From positions 19,297,249 through 19,361,248 of the forward strand of contig OZ038423.1 of the NCBI GenBank assembly GCA_964036155.1: DNA of 64,000 bases. The letters run 5' to 3'. This DNA comes from Diploscapter coronatus (taxonomy: Eukaryota; Nematoda; Chromadorea; Rhabditida; Rhabditidae). Within the stretch, counting starts at the first letter, position 1; every line of letters starts with the position of its first letter. Of this stretch, positions 48,720 through 62,094 are shown one piece after another. The position numbers and the translations under genes were made by a program. The notes beneath the pieces are model-generated. The model ran no database searches. It was given only the letters and a program-made list of their open reading frames with translations, and was not told the origin of the DNA.

Positions 48720-51207
48720 ATGATAAGACAATTGGTAATCGATCTGCTGCTATTAGTAGTGCTAGCAAATGGGCAGTTCATGTCTTCTCACTCACGATCA
48801 TTTTCTACAGGTGGAGGGGTCACAGATGGAGATTCAAAGATTATTTTGACACCCCACGGGATGAGCCAGGACGACGAAGAAAACCGAATTGTCATTCCAG
48901 GTTCTTTCTAATCTGTATAATGTCTGAGGAAATTGGTGTCTTAAAGTTCATATTTTTAGCGCATAATTTAACGACTTATCAGTTTCAAAATAACTACGGT
49001 TGATCCTCATCAAATATTTTCCCTCTAAAATACTGGGAAACTGTCTTTTGTTCAATTTTCCACTTGACTACATTAGTGCAAAAAGAACAATATATGATAC
49101 AGTGGCGACAAAAAGTTTAGACACAGTCCTAGTTCTTAGAATTGACGAGTTATCGAACAATCTTGAACCGGTTCATTCAAAACTGCATAATTGTAGAAGA
49201 TATCATTTCACAATCGTATGCCAAGTTCAACTCAGATTGGGCTAAAATAATTCGGTGATCGTGTCCAAACTTGACCGCCACTGTACTTTCATTTTTGTCC
49301 TGAAGGCAACCCTGAATAAGAATAATTCTCAGAAGATCAAGATTGGCTCAAAGAAGATTGAACAATCATTAACTCATTAACATCGTGCATTATTGCAATT
49401 CTTATCATTGTATTTGAAACAACGAAATTAATTTATTCAGTTCATGATGGATTTATTCCTCCACTGCCTTGCATGATGGCAAATGCAGGCACACATGAGC
49501 ATGGATCTACATTCACTAAGAATAACTTCCACTATCAATGTAACAATGGCACGGCAGAAGTCATCGGTCAGTCTTCTATTTATCAGAAATTGAGACCTAT
49601 CTTTCTCCGTTTAGCTTGCATATCAGATGACGGCGCAGTTGTTCAATTAGGCAGGACTTACGTGAATCAAGGAGTCCGACACAAATGCAACGTGCAGGGA
49701 GATTCTGTCACTTATGAACAAGGTAGAGATGATGATCTCATGCATAGAAATTGACGAATCATGGCTTTTAGAGGCAATGTGCTTTGAGAACGGAATCCAC
49801 TATGAAATCGGCGATTCGTTCAGAAACGGATCATTCAAACTTACCTGCAGAAAAGAGGGAATCGTCATCGAAGGTGAATAGATATGACGTGACAATTGAA
49901 GGAATTTATTGGTTAACTATCTCAGGATGCTATCTCCAAAGCTCGCTCAATACTATCTTGATGCCTGGAGAATCTCGAATTGTCGACGGAAAGAGGCACG
50001 AATGTCAAGATATGGGACCTGGAAAAGTCAGATATACCGTCAAAAGTAGAACTTTTCAAGTTGTTATTACAAAGTTGATCTTTGCATAATTGAAGTGCTC
50101 GGCTGCGTCAGAGATGGACAACAATTCGGAATTGGTCAAGTTAGAATGATTAGATTAGAACGCTAAACCTTTAAGGAATTTAGCTTTGGACCGACAAACA
50201 CGTGAGATACAGATGCCAGAACGACGGCACGCTTGAAGTATTAGGTAGGAATTTCAAATTCAGGATCGAAATTCTGAAGCCTTAGTTTTTTTGGAATCGT
50301 TATAATGAACAGTTGTCTTTGATACTTGATTCGATTGAACTTCTCAACGGAAAAAAAAAACTCGATCCATATGGAAATATGTGGACTGGCAAAAAGTAAT
50401 TAATTGGGAATTGATATAGGTGAATACAGATTCAGAAGCATCGATAAATGCGAAATTCCCCAATCCACATGTTTTCTCGTATGGATCGGTAGTTCACGGC
50501 CGTCAATCCATAAGAATCCATATGGTTAGACGCCTTTAATAGTCGAGTTATCAAGAATAAGATTCCCCAAAATCATCTCTTCTCTTTGGGTACACTGCTG
50601 TTCATAAATGTGGGAACCTTTCTATATTTTCCTGCTCCAGGCAAATATGCAACCGATGAAATCTCTTTTGTGGATGGATAGGATTATTGAGTACCTTAAA
50701 TAGGCTATTTTTCATAGTTAAGGACACTTTTCAGAAAAAAAATTCGTAGGGATCCTTATATTTATGAACAGGCTCAACATGACTATTGTAACCGTGTGTA
50801 TACTGTAGATAATCAAATCATCCCCAAAATTGGTATATAGGGGTTATTCAAGGTGCTAAATAATCCTATCCATAAAAAGGGTTTCATCGGTTGCATATTT
50901 GCCCGGAACAGGAAAATGGGGATTCCTATATTTATGAGCAACAGTGCGATATGAAATTTTACTTCATTCTTAGGATGTGTTGACGATGACATGTACATTG
51001 ACTTGGGTAGAGACTTGCTGATTAACGGAATGGTCCACAGATGCTATCAGGTTGACAACACCACGTTCTATCACAAGTAGGATACGAGATAGTTTAAAAT
51101 CGTGATGACTTAATTTCACTAGATTCGCTTGTGATGAAGGCCGAACATTGGCAGAGTGCATTGCTCATTCGATCGCTATGAAGGCGCGCAGATTCCACAG
51201 ATCATAA
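48720..51207 (+). CDS. Secreted protein with MIG-18-like fibronectin-I-type repeats
   Basis: Nine exons: 48720-48900, 49441-49566, 49615-49722, 49772-49873, 49926-50045, 50096-50139, 50184-50244, 50974-51076, 51123-51207; 309 residues. Signal peptide MIRQLVIDLLLLVVLANGQF, then about six units of the form C...G..Y..G......N/D.....Y/H.C...G...V.G, most of them one exon each with phase-1 borders: CMMANAGTHEHGSTF; CISDDGAVVQLG; CFENGIHYEIGDSF; CVRDGQQFGIGQ; CVDDDMYIDLG. This pattern recalls the nematode extracellular MIG-18-like type I fibronectin-related repeat, so an extracellular-matrix role is likely. The acceptor before exon 6 (attgaag) is weak, and that exon could differ. ATG 11 nt after a TTTTAG acceptor. 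Two MITEs lie in its introns. Confidence 0.78.
49098..49285. repeat. Tc1/mariner-like MITE with TA duplication
   Basis: TACAGTGGCGACAAAAAGTT at the left and, reversed, TACAGTGGCGGTCAAGTTTG at the right, both running to GACAC. TA at both boundaries. Intron 1 of the secreted-repeat gene. Confidence 0.8.
50365..50486. repeat. Short inverted repeat in intron 7 of the secreted-repeat gene
   Basis: ATCCATATGGAAATATGTGG at 50365 pairs imperfectly with the reverse of CCAATCCACATGTTTTCTCG...ATGGAT ending at 50486. Confidence 0.5.
50593..50946. repeat. Long-TIR MITE in intron 7 of the secreted-repeat gene
   Basis: The left end CACTGCTGTTCATAAATGTG and the reversed right end CACTGTTGCTCATAAATATA pair on through GGCAAATATGCAACCGATGA (identical on both arms) to about 110 bp, with TGGATaGGATTATT in both. 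Confidence 0.8.
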
Positions 51208-52249
51208 GTTCACAAATCAAATGATCATCCTTCCAATAGTTAATTTATTGTTGTTTTTTCTGTACAAAAACTCTACATCTCAAAATGCTGGTAGTTGAAA
51301 AATCAAACATTGCAATTTATCGATCAAGTCAGCTAAATTTACATTGTTTTATCAGATTTTTCTTAATCCTCTCATTTTATATCGAAGATGAAAGGCCATA
51401 AAATCAGTTATCTTTGAACTCGCTGCATAATAAGTACTCATGGTGATTTGACATTTTGCTCATTGATGAAAGAATCATTTTTCCAATAAATTATTTAACT
51501 ACTTGAAAAAGTAATGCAAATTCAATTAGAAATTCGAGAATTAAACAATCTTTGAACCAGTACTTTTAATGATAGGCAAAATTGTACCTACGTTTGGTCT
51601 ATTCGTTTTGACTGATAGAATACAATTAGTCTTCTATTATATTCACACTCAGACATTGGTAGCAGAAATGGAGGAACTCTATACCTGGGAAACTTCGAAA
51701 TTAATCACTTTAACACATTTTATACCAGTGCAATAAAATTCGTATTCTTACTGAGCAATTCACGAAGATCAAATATAAAAACTCGTCTGCAATTTTAGGA
51801 AGCTTATGAAATATTCACTAATTCATTATTAATGATGAACATGCAATGAATTTTAATTGCCTTATGAAAGAAAATAGCACGTCGCTAAGAATTATTTATC
51901 TATAGAATAATTTTAATCATGTCTGTCATTACAAAGCGAATAGTTTCTCAATAAGTTCTGGCAGTGGCAGTAATATGATACTGATATGCTTGGAACTTAC
52001 GAATTTATCATAAAATAATGCTAAAAATTAGCAATTTCATTATAATATTTTCATCAGAAAATATTTTTAAAAAAAAAGACATTTAGCTTATTAGATTACG
52101 CTATGGATAAACCTAACATTTAAATAATTTTACCCGATTCTAAACTTTGATCGAGCAATCGTATGCATCGTTTGTATGTATGATTATAAAAAATGGTCTC
52201 ATTAGGAAAGATCTTTAGGTGCTAACTCTCAAGTAGGATAATTTTTCCG

Positions 52250-52391
52250 GCTTCTTACACTAGTTACTCTCAAAATACTCTTATCATTTTTGTAAAAGTT
52301 ACCCTCTTCTCGAAAATAGCATGGGAAAGAGAAAAAGGGTAACCTCTACAAAAAGATGAGAGTAACTTTGAGGGTAACTAGTACAGAAGGC
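52250..52391. repeat. Near-complete 142-bp hairpin
   Basis: The left arm CTTCTTACACTAGTTACTCT pairs with the reverse complement of the right (CTTCTGTACTAGTTACCCTC). Pairing continues through GTTACCCTC/GTTACCCTT almost to the centre. MITE or hairpin-RNA source. Confidence 0.7.
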
Positions 52392-52420
52392 TATTTTTCA
52401 ACACAAGGGTATTTCATACT

Positions 52421-52623
52421 GATGATCACAGACCTGAAGTCAGAATGTGCCTACGTAAACCCTTCATGTAGAAAAATTCAAAACCGTTTCATTTTGCAGT
52501 GAAATAGTATGCTAACTTCTCAATTCAATTTCTAATGCTATTTTTGCATTGAGCGAAACGCTTTTCAGAATTTTCTGCACGAACGATCGTAAATGAGCAC
52601 TTCCTGACTTCAGATCCGTCATC
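52421..52623. repeat. MITE-like inverted repeat
   Basis: GATGATCACAGACCTGAAGT at the left and, reversed, GATGACGGATCTGAAGTCAG at the right, continuing to GTGC. Confidence 0.6.
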
Positions 52624-52864
52624 AGACATTACGAGATATCCTGATAATGAAAACCAGCCAATTTACGAGTTAAAACCTGGAAATCCCTCCTGATCGGTAT
52701 TTAAATAATCAAAAAATCGATTTTGAAATCTTCATTAAATTTACAGAAAACGATTAAAAGTCGTAGAGCTAATGGAAGAAAATGTATTAGAAATGCGAGT
52801 TAGAAGTCAAGTATTTTTTAATCTTGGATGAATTTGATTTTGTGACCAGACCACTAATCTAGAT

Positions 52865-52995
52865 CAGGGCTGTGCGAAATGACATTTGAGACTTCGGAAT
52901 ACGGAACGAAATTCGCTTTCCAAATTTTCGGTACGCTGAACGGAAAGGGAATATCACCAAAAGTGATCTCGAACGGAATACTCAGCACATCCCTG
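52865..52995. repeat. hAT-like MITE, CAGGGnTGTkC ends
   Basis: CAGGGCTGTGCGAAAT at the left; reversed right end CAGGGATGTGCTGAGT. Its ends resemble those of the element at 45521-45646. Confidence 0.55.
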
Positions 52996-55125
52996 ATTTA
53001 TATAATGTAGAATGCCTAGCATGGAGAACTAAAACTCCAGTGGCATGTTCGAATTGACTTTTCTGCAATTGTTCGCACTTTCGTTTTCTTTGACATCTCT
53101 CCTTATCAGCAGCCTAAGAGGCGAAATAAATTTAATAATGTAGAGAATTTATAAGTTATTTCATGGGCTCTAAAGGACAGAATTTAGATATTACTATTTG
53201 AAATTTTGGAAAAGACTGCGTGATTTTGAGAGACTCAGAGAAGGGTTCTCGACCATGTGATGCAGTGATGCATTCGCGATTAACTCGATGCTCCAATTTG
53301 CAAGCAGTGCAATTTTTGACAGCGTCTAGAAATTGATAAAAACTTTTATCATCAATTGTTAATCTTAACTTTCTCTTTTTCGGAAACTCAGTAATTAGAA
53401 CCTTTCTTTAAATAATTTTTACAAAATACCATACAATTCAAATTACAGATGTCAGACAATTTGCGTAATTATATGTGTATGTTTGTGTGTACCCGCATAC
53501 AATATAACGTAATGCATTTTAACAGCGACACCTGAAACTCGCAACAGTATCTTCACATAGAAATGCTAAGCGAAGCAGCCCATATATGCGTATGATTGCT
53601 GAAGTTTTCATGAAACGTGAAGAAGCAGGTTGAATATGAGATTTGCTCGTTCTATAGAATTCATTTCATCTGCTCTTCGAGATAATTGCTTTATTCCCAC
53701 CAACTGTGTGACTATTTTTGAGCGGCAATAGAATTTCTTCGTGCTTATTGTAGCACATTGAATTTAAAATGTGTTAACAACATTGTTATTTTTTCCACGG
53801 ATAGTTCTCTAATCTTTGAAGTTATGCGGCGCTTTTCGAGCTGTTGGATATCTGCCTATCGTGCATGAGACCTCATTAATCTCTTCAATCCATATTTCCA
53901 TATCAGAGCAGCAGCTAGTTCTGTACTTACCCTTTGCTCTCGGCTTAACCCTTTCATTTTCCCTCACTTCACCCTTCTACTTTAGCTGTCCTCCCTCAAC
54001 TTGTTCTCAATTATAATGCATTCAGATCGTCCCGTTCCATGCATGCACAGCCATTTTCTGCATTTTCAATTCTCATTCGCTCGTGTTATTCATTTTTATC
54101 TCCTTCTCGACCTTTCCTTTGTATGCATCCTTCAGACTTTCATCTTTTTAGCTAAAGCCCTCATTTAGAGCCTTTGAAAATTATTCCAACTTGAACAGTT
54201 TCTTTCGAATGTGAATAATCCTTTATTTTCTGTATTCATAAATAGCGCGAACAGGATATAGAGATACTAATAAAGAAGTAGAGATAAGTGATGCGATAAG
54301 GACCAAAAATGGAACTGGTACATCGAGAATTCATCAGGATATTTCAGACGCAACGAACACGAAAATCCCTTTGAATAATTCACCAATGATTCTTAATCAG
54401 AATATGGAGAGTTTCGTATTCATTTACATCTTGCCAACCCGCAGACAAAATCAACAAAATTTCGTGGCAATCTGAGATTTTTCGTTGTCTCAAAGATTCT
54501 GAAGCAGTCAAGTTAGTTGAACTCAATTCATCAAAATAAATATGATCAATATGCTATTAGCATAATATAACATAACGTATAACTTAGGAATTTATGATTC
54601 ATCGTCGAAAGTAAGGCAAAACTATCAGAATCTAGAGATTTCAGTGCCTTGTTTTCGATATGAATATTGTGCTTGGATCAGAGATAGATAAATGTACGGC
54701 AAATGTTATCTTAAAGATTCAAATTGTATCTGTAACTGGATAGTCGGACCTCGCTTTGAAAACAATTCCGGAAAGAACCATAACAAACAAGTATTTCGAT
54801 AACAAGTTGCAAATAGCAAAGTAGCCAAACGATTATTATTGTCAGAAGTAAGAAGCTCGCTGAAATTGAAATTCAAAATTAGAATGAAAATGAAATGATA
54901 AGCTGTGAATACTCAGAGATAAATGACGAACAAATGCGGCTAGCGCGGTACCAGCGATAAAGATAAAGTCTGTAACAGCAACTAATAACTATAACGAAAT
55001 AATTATGAAGTAATAGTAACTGGTAACTGAATAATGAATAACTGGTCAATTATTATGAGTAACTAATAATGAGTAATTATTAGGTGTGGGAGGAATTTCT
55101 CTAATTTCCGAGAACATTCAAAGAA

Positions 55126-56182
55126 TTAGGCTCTTGAACGGATAGGTTGCTGTTGCTGAGCATCGCATATCCGAAGAGGGCGGGAAACACCGCTTGTCAG
55201 TTTAGAGTTGTGCAGTTGATGTTTAGAGTAATAATTGACGAGGTCGCACAAGTTCCTAAAATTTCAGAAATTAGTTTTGCGGATGATCTGTCTCTCGACT
55301 CACTTGAATCCTTTATCAATACCGATTCTGTAGGTGGTCTGTCCATCTTTTACAATGCAGCTGATGATGACATCGTATATCTGGCAGTTGTGGACGTACG
55401 TTAAAATGTAACGGCTCTGTTGATGTCGGACGACGAACTGGCTAAAAAGTCATGCATAATTTCTCTTCTGATATTATTGTCTTCGAAATCTTACCCTTCT
55501 TCCATTCCGGCACTCTGCAATATTCTGTAGGCCTTTCTTGTCTCAAGTTCGGGATAGAACCAAGTTTGGGCCATGTGCAGCTCAGAGGGGGAGACGTGTG
55601 ACAGGTCTTCCTTGCTACCGTACTTCATGAGTTTTCGTGACGAAACCATTTGCTGATTCAACAACTGAGGACCGTTCTTGCCAAATCGCATGGGAACTCG
55701 ATCGCAATCGTCGAAGTGGGCAGGGAGAGATTGGCTCTAAAGTCAGAAAAATAAACTTCTTAGTTCGGCTAGCTCTAGACTTACCGAACTAGGTCCCTTC
55801 ATGTCGAAGTCGATCATCATATGATCTGACTGCTCTTGTGTGTCTGCTAAGTCTCCAGTCGAAAAGCTTCTTTTTGTATAGTCCTTTTGAGATCTGAATA
55901 GTTACAATTTGTATCAGACTTTTCAGCGAATTATTAAACGATCCTAGACAGGGAAGTCTGTGCTCTTGCGAGGGTGAGCACAAGGCTAACATTTGTAGGG
56001 CAATGGGTAGACTCTCGCAGTTTAGTGAAAGTACAAACCCAAGAACACAGACTACCTTCTGAGTGAAGCTACTGTAGTTTTAATATTACGAAACTTTTCA
56101 AGATTTACCTAATGAGAGCACGAACAGTGTTTAAGCCATTCATGAGAGCATCGCTGAGTCTCCGTTTAGAACTCAACGCCAT
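55126..56182 (-). CDS. SH2-domain adaptor protein
   Basis: Five exons (minus): 56109-56182, 55785-55893, 55495-55736, 55304-55441, 55126-55255; 230 residues. After about 115 residues of Ser-rich leader, an SH2 fold begins at TWFYPELETRKAYRILQSAG. It continues G-QFVVRHQQS (the phosphotyrosine-binding Arg is R147; the FLVRES motif is relaxed to FVVRHQ), YILTYVHN, TYRIGIDKGFK and LCDLVNYYSKHQL. No kinase, SH3 or PTB domain, so it is probably a phosphotyrosine adaptor. The leader holds possible phosphosites (KRSFSTGD). Acceptor CATTTCAG lies about 39 nt upstream of the ATG. Subfamily not assigned. Confidence 0.85.
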
Positions 56183-59100
56183 CTTTTTCGTATAGAAATC
56201 GCACGGAATTTGAGATATCTGAAATGAAACGAATGAATTATGAGGTCTAAAAGTGATACACGTTGATTAAATTGAACGGAAGTGGAAAATCAAAGAGATT
56301 GCCAAGGGGGTGAAGGAATGTGAAGGGATTTGATCAGAAAAGGGACAACCGACTGTTATCGAAGAAAGAGAATAGGCATGAATGAGGGAGGGAGGCAAGA
56401 GTGAGAGGAGGCAAGGAGAAAGTGAAAAAGGCCGCTGATAGAGGCCACGCCCCTTCCGATCCCTACACTTGCCTGGCTTAGGTCTGCCTTGCCAGCGGGC
56501 ATTTGGGCGTGGTCAAGAGGCATAAAAGGTGCTAGGCGGAGATCATACTAGTAAAATTAGCATAATTAGTATGGCGAAATTCTTGAGAGTTAATATAAAG
56601 AAGGGGTTTCCCTGAACGTTCAAACTGAAAGAATTTCAGAGATCGACTTGTTCTTTTATTTTCTTCTAGAGAAAAGGATAAAATGAATATCCCAGCTTAT
56701 CAGGCGGAGTTTTTCACTGACAAAAATGCAAATTCTCTTCTTAGGTTAAAAACGCGTGGAAAAGTCATCCGCTTGCTTTCGCAAAGCTCTACAATTTTTA
56801 CAATCCCCTTACAGGCAAGAGATCATTAGGGACAGGGGTAGAGGCTAAGCTCTGCCATAAGACATCAATCCTTCTCACATGATTAACTGATAAGTGACTG
56901 AGACGATAGGCTGAATGATAGAACATAGAGAGCAGAGGAACAGGGAGATAATTCGAGAATGCCTGAGAAAATCGCGAACGCAATCAGCCAGAGCTCGAAA
57001 ATTCGCTTGAATGAGCAATTTATTGCGTAAAGACTGGCAAAACCCTGGCCACAAGTTGATTTACGCAAGCACATTTTATTTTAACACACGTTCTTCACCT
57101 CTCCGTCATCAGGCCAGATGAAATAAACTCGAGATCAACTTTGGTAAGATAGAAGCATTTGGGTATTTTTGACAATTCAATGATTTCTCAACTAAACTCG
57201 TGCTTCTGCCGGAAGAGATTAGTAGACCATTTGGCTTTCTAATTATTAATTCTGTACAGTAGACCCCAATAAGACGATTAATAACGTTGGCTCGAAATAA
57301 AATGGATTAATTTGGAACGAATTTAGGAAATCCTCTAATATAAAAGAAGGGTGTCACATTTTAGGCACACGGCTAAGTAGTGATTCAGGAGAGGTGAAAG
57401 GAGTCGCAGAAGCCACTCATTGCTCATTTGATAAGCTCTCTAAAACAGCAGTTCCCTTTTATAATAGGTATTCTATGAAAGCAGAAAATAGCCTAGGCCG
57501 AAGGCTAAAAACGGAGGATTAGGGCGCTAAATTGAGAATCTATTCAAACGTAAAATTCAGTCTAAATTTGTTCACTTCAGTCAAATCAAACTAGCATCAT
57601 AGAATCACTTGCAAGAGAAATTGCAAAAATGGGCAGATTTATAAGAAATTTTCTAAAATAGTAATGCATAAATATCATCTGGGTAGCGTTAGGCACTAGA
57701 GTGTAGTTGAATAAGTTAAACATGATACATCGTTAGACGCGAGGTAATAATCAGAAATTAGATTTTCGACGGAAGTGGCAACAATTTATATATTGGGTTT
57801 ACGATTAGAGGTGGAGTTTGACACAAAAGCTAGGAGAGAGAGAATAGGGAAGAGAAGAAAGACAGAAAGGAGAAGAAGAGGGGGCGGACTGCGAGAAATT
57901 TCGAGAAGATCTAGAAATTGTTTAGCTACGTAATATTAAATTTGGTCGATTTTTTAGAAACCTGAAATTAGTTCCCCAGCAAATTCTAAATATCTCGGGT
58001 TCAAAAACCTCAGCTAGCCTCTTTTACTAATCCTATTTCAAGAAAATCTGTTATTACATCGAAAATCTCATTCTGATCTTAATTAAGAAACGTATTAAAT
58101 TTCGACGAAAAATTTAGATTTCGAAAGATAAAAATTCTTACGAATTGCAAGACGAAAGTGCCGATTTTCGACAAAATTAGGTCGAACGGCAGCTGATTAG
58201 GAGATAAGAAATTGCAAAAAAAAAGTGGCTCTGTGAAGGCGAACCAGATTTAGAAGAAAGAAAGGAAAGGTATTGAGAAGAAGACACAACAATTCCTATT
58301 CTCATATAGGAATTGAATCTCTTCGCGGCGAAGGCAAAATGAAATCAGCTGAAGGAAATCGGCCATCGATGCGAAATTAGAAAAATCGCAAACTACTTCG
58401 ACAGTTTGATGGAAATCGAGATGTTCGAAGAGTAAAAAGAAATTCACTTAAACCCCTCCCTATTACAATTTGCGAAAGAAAATATTTTAAGCGATAAGAA
58501 AAACTGTTCAATTTTAGGGGAATAAATAAACAGACTCAAGTTGATCGTAAAATCATTTGGTTAGACACTGAAAAATCACGAGAAGAACCGCTGATCTCTG
58601 ATCAAAATTTTAGAGCCGTTGAAACAAAAAATAAAAAAAACATCGAAACTCAACTAGATTTTTCTGGTTAGAAAGGATCACTAATTTGTGGTGACAATTG
58701 CATGACGTGATGAAATCTTTGAAAATCACACAAAATGGCGAGAATTATTCATAAACTCGTCTTGGCCATCGGCAGCAGAAGCAGCGAATTAAAGTGTACA
58801 GTGACTTCCGATTGGCGTTGCAAAAGGGGTAGGGAAGGGAAATTGCAGAAGCAGGCAAGAAGCCAATTGACGAATTGATGCCGTTTGTCAAGGAAAAAGT
58901 GAAAAATAGAATATAACAGGGAAAATCAGTAACACTCTTGCCGTCTCTAAATATGTTACCCACGATGAAGATTCTATTGAATAGATTTCCAAAGAACTGA
59001 TTGATAACGTGAAAATGATGGGAAATGATCAGAGAAGAGATGCAGAATGGGAATGATGACGTAGTTGACCAATGATAGTATCGCATTTGAATACGAGTGG

Positions 59101-61502
59101 TAGATAGTGAAGATTTGCAGGCGGAGGAGAATAATCGTATCTGGACCTTCGAAGATAAGCTTGAGACTTTGCAGGCGATAGACTTGATCTTCTCAGGGAG
59201 GATTTTCTTATCGAATTTTCGATACCGAAATCTTCCTACGGATTTTCGACATACGACGATTTTACGCAAGAGTCTGACGAAATTTAACCATCTTATGGCT
59301 AATTCGATCTCGAACGGCAAAAGTAAATGCTATCTATTCAGTCACTTGTCTAATTGCATCAAGGCTATTGCAATTTTACGCCCAACTCTACAAATTCTCT
59401 GACAACTCTTATAAATAACAACAAAGTCTTGTGTTAAGGGAAAACAATCGCCGAAATAACAAAAACAACTATTACCAGGCCAGCTGACTGCTATTTTTGG
59501 GTGATTACTGCAAAGACAAGAGGCTATCTCAATTTGTCATGTCGCGTGCACCGTAAATCACTGTTGATGTTGCAAGTTTCCAGGAAAATGCACGACCGGT
59601 TTTATCTGCTACTTCCCGAGAAAGAATTGTAGACGTGCACTTTCTCAATTCGCATCAGTAGCTATCAGCCAGCCATTAGAGTAACTCTCACCGTAGACCA
59701 TCTACGCTAACTGACCAAACAGTAGTCAAAGTCGTGAATAACTGTCCCGATGATGCAGTCATGCAACCCTGCGCTCGATCAAAAATCTTCTCACCCGTCT
59801 TTCATCATAATTGAAAATCTCAACCACTACCTAGCCTTGTCTAATTTGGAATTGCGTTTTTGATGTTGAAAAGGCCACTATTTTCAAAATCGAAATGGTA
59901 GGCAATTTTACTCGATCAAAACAGCGACTCGCCACTTCTACATGACAGACCATCATACGTAATTTGATTGGAAATTTTCTTGCAACATTATGCAAAAATT
60001 TGTTCAATGATCAGCAGATCAAATAGGTTTGAGACCATTCTGCTTCCACTTTCTCACTTCCAACACTTCCAAATTCCATAGAGCTATTTCCTGCGTCTTT
60101 GTCTGGGCTACTGGCATCGTCATTGCCGGTTTTTCATCACATTGAAACATCGCCGAATGTGCGTTTCAATGAAAAACTAATCCAAACTGAGTTTTTGCAG
60201 AACATCTAATTTGTTATGTCAAAAGGGCAAATTGACAATCGTTTTTTGTCCTCTCAAACTCACGCAAGTTGTTTGGAGACAATTCAACGAGGCCATTTAC
60301 GGGAAAACTGCGTTGAAGTTCAGAGATGGTCCGCGATTCATTCTATCTTCCCGTATGAAAAAATGATATGGAAAAACGAGAAACCGGGTGGAAGGACCCT
60401 TTCTTTCAATCAAAACAACTTTGAAGTCAGAGCATGTGATACTAATTATGACTTGTCCGATCTCTTACTATAATTAGACCATTCTCAAGAATCTGATTTA
60501 AGCGGAAAACTCGAAAATTCAGACGTGGAATGCAAACAACACATAAATATGCATAGCATAAATTCCCTCGTCTGATCTGCTGCAAAAATGCGAGTTTAGC
60601 CTTCAAGTGAATGGCAGTGTCTCTGCATCGTCGAGCAAAGCTCGAAAAAAAGGAGAAAGTGGATCTGTTTGAAAGTGTTTGGAAAATAAAACATCGCTAT
60701 CGGTTGCATCAGAGAATGTAATAAATCGAAAAAAGTGCTGCAATTAAATCGAATGCGTGCAGAAACGTTTATCCATTAGATTGAATATTGAAATGATCTG
60801 GGAAATAGATTTTGTGTGGGAAAGAGGTGTACTTGAAAACCGAATCGAATGTTCTAAAAATGATAGATTATTTTGCAGGCATAAATCATTTGCAAACTCG
60901 ATTTTAATATAAAAAATGCCAGCTAGTTTTAAATTGGTAAACTAAAATTGATATGCGTGGGCAGAGATGAAGATCATGTGAATTTTCCTAAAAGTTAATA
61001 GAAGCAAAGTTTCTGAAAGGAAACTTTTTGGAAGCAAATTTTGTAAAATAGTCCGATATTATGAAACTCTGCAACAAAAGTAGATCAATTCGTCTAATAT
61101 TCAATTTTTCGCTGAAAAAGTAGAAAAAGGTAGATTTTTAATGTTCGAAGTACCTTTTATTAAAAAATATCGTAATTTCTGACTATATTTTTTTAGAAAC
61201 TGAGCGAAAATTTCATTACGCTTTTGGCAGAGATTTTCTAAGTGAAATCATTAATTCTCTGCTTTATTAATCGTGAACACAAAACACAAATCGTGTCCAT
61301 TTAGTGACAGTGCTAAATCGGCTCGTATTGCCTGTTATCTTTATGGTTTGCTCTGTAAATTCGCCTTTTTCCTTTCCATAAATACAGATAGACAGGATGA
61401 ATGCGTTGATTTTTAACAGATCAGCATTGCTTATCGGGGTAAGAGAATTTGAGCAGAGTGAAAATTGTTCAATGGCCTACAAAACATGACAGTCCTTCGT
61501 TC
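56183..61502. other. 5.3-kb region without a supported gene
   Basis: Upstream of the SH2 gene there is a purine-rich block (about 56280-56440), then an inverted pair of CCACGCCC boxes (56444-56451 and reversed at 56507-56514), and further purine tracts (about 57830-57895). The longest open frames (for example 58745-59320 minus) lack domains and splice support. Probably regulatory or intergenic DNA. Confidence 0.4.
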
Positions 61503-62094
61503 TCACAGAGATAGGGTCATTCCCCCATGATCAGCTAGCCATTCAAACAAAGGAAGTCCTTGGAAGTGTTCGGGTAGGAAATTGAAATTCGCAAATCCCT
61601 CAACCACAGTCTTGTCTGAAAGATTTGACAGACAGTCGTCTCTGTTTCCTTCCTCGTTGAAGGGCGGCTCCCTTTTGATTGTCAACGAAATAACTTCACC
61701 ATCCATTTCCAATTCGAAAAAAATCGACGAATCATACTACCGAGACAGCCAGTGGGGAGGCTGGAATATTTAGTCTGGTCAAGCGAAATTGAAAAAATGA
61801 TAGTATGGCTAAAAATATTGCATCATCATTCGCAAAAGTGATTTTTACTCGCTCTCGACAGAGATCAGGTACGATTATTTTAGGCCTAAATACGATACGC
61901 GCGAATCGCTTCTCGAAACGACCCGACCACCCGAGTGTCTGAATGACTGTCATTCGACTTATTTGAGCATACGGAAGCATTTGTGTCAACAGAAAAACGC
62001 GAAGAGTGACGTGATGCAACTGCTCCTTTCTGTCCCCCTGTTCGCTCGTCCCGTATCATTTCATCTCTTGATCCCTCGGGCGAGAGCTCACAAT
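61503..62094 (-). CDS. Possible 3' end of an unrecognised gene
   Basis: Three phase-compatible exons (minus): 61931-62094 (acceptor tttctgttag), 61741-61774 and 61503-61693. They encode a Ser-rich segment (SRHSSRFSVDTNASVCSN), a short linker and a C-terminus VISLTIKREPPFNEEG ending in FEWLADHGGMTLSL. IKRE fits a sumoylation consensus. The last intron (48 nt) has a weak acceptor (ggtgaag). The first exon opens in phase 1, so more exons would lie upstream, perhaps beyond the window. No family recognised. Confidence 0.35.

Larger units (their letters stand above)
51208..55125. other. Long intergenic region with three hairpin elements
   Basis: No gene supported over 3.9 kb. It contains the inverted repeats at 52250-52391, 52421-52623 and 52865-52995. 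From about 54960 to 55085 there is TAAC/TAAT-rich low complexity (taactaataac units). Confidence 0.45.

Noticed and set aside
58745..59320. 191-codon minus-strand open frame
   Set aside because: Long for chance, but it is Ser/Phe/Ile-rich without domains, conserved motifs or matching splice signals; an antisense frame overlaps it.
60216..60473. 85-codon plus-strand frame with mixed composition
   Set aside because: Looks somewhat protein-like but no splice acceptor, family or partner exon was found.
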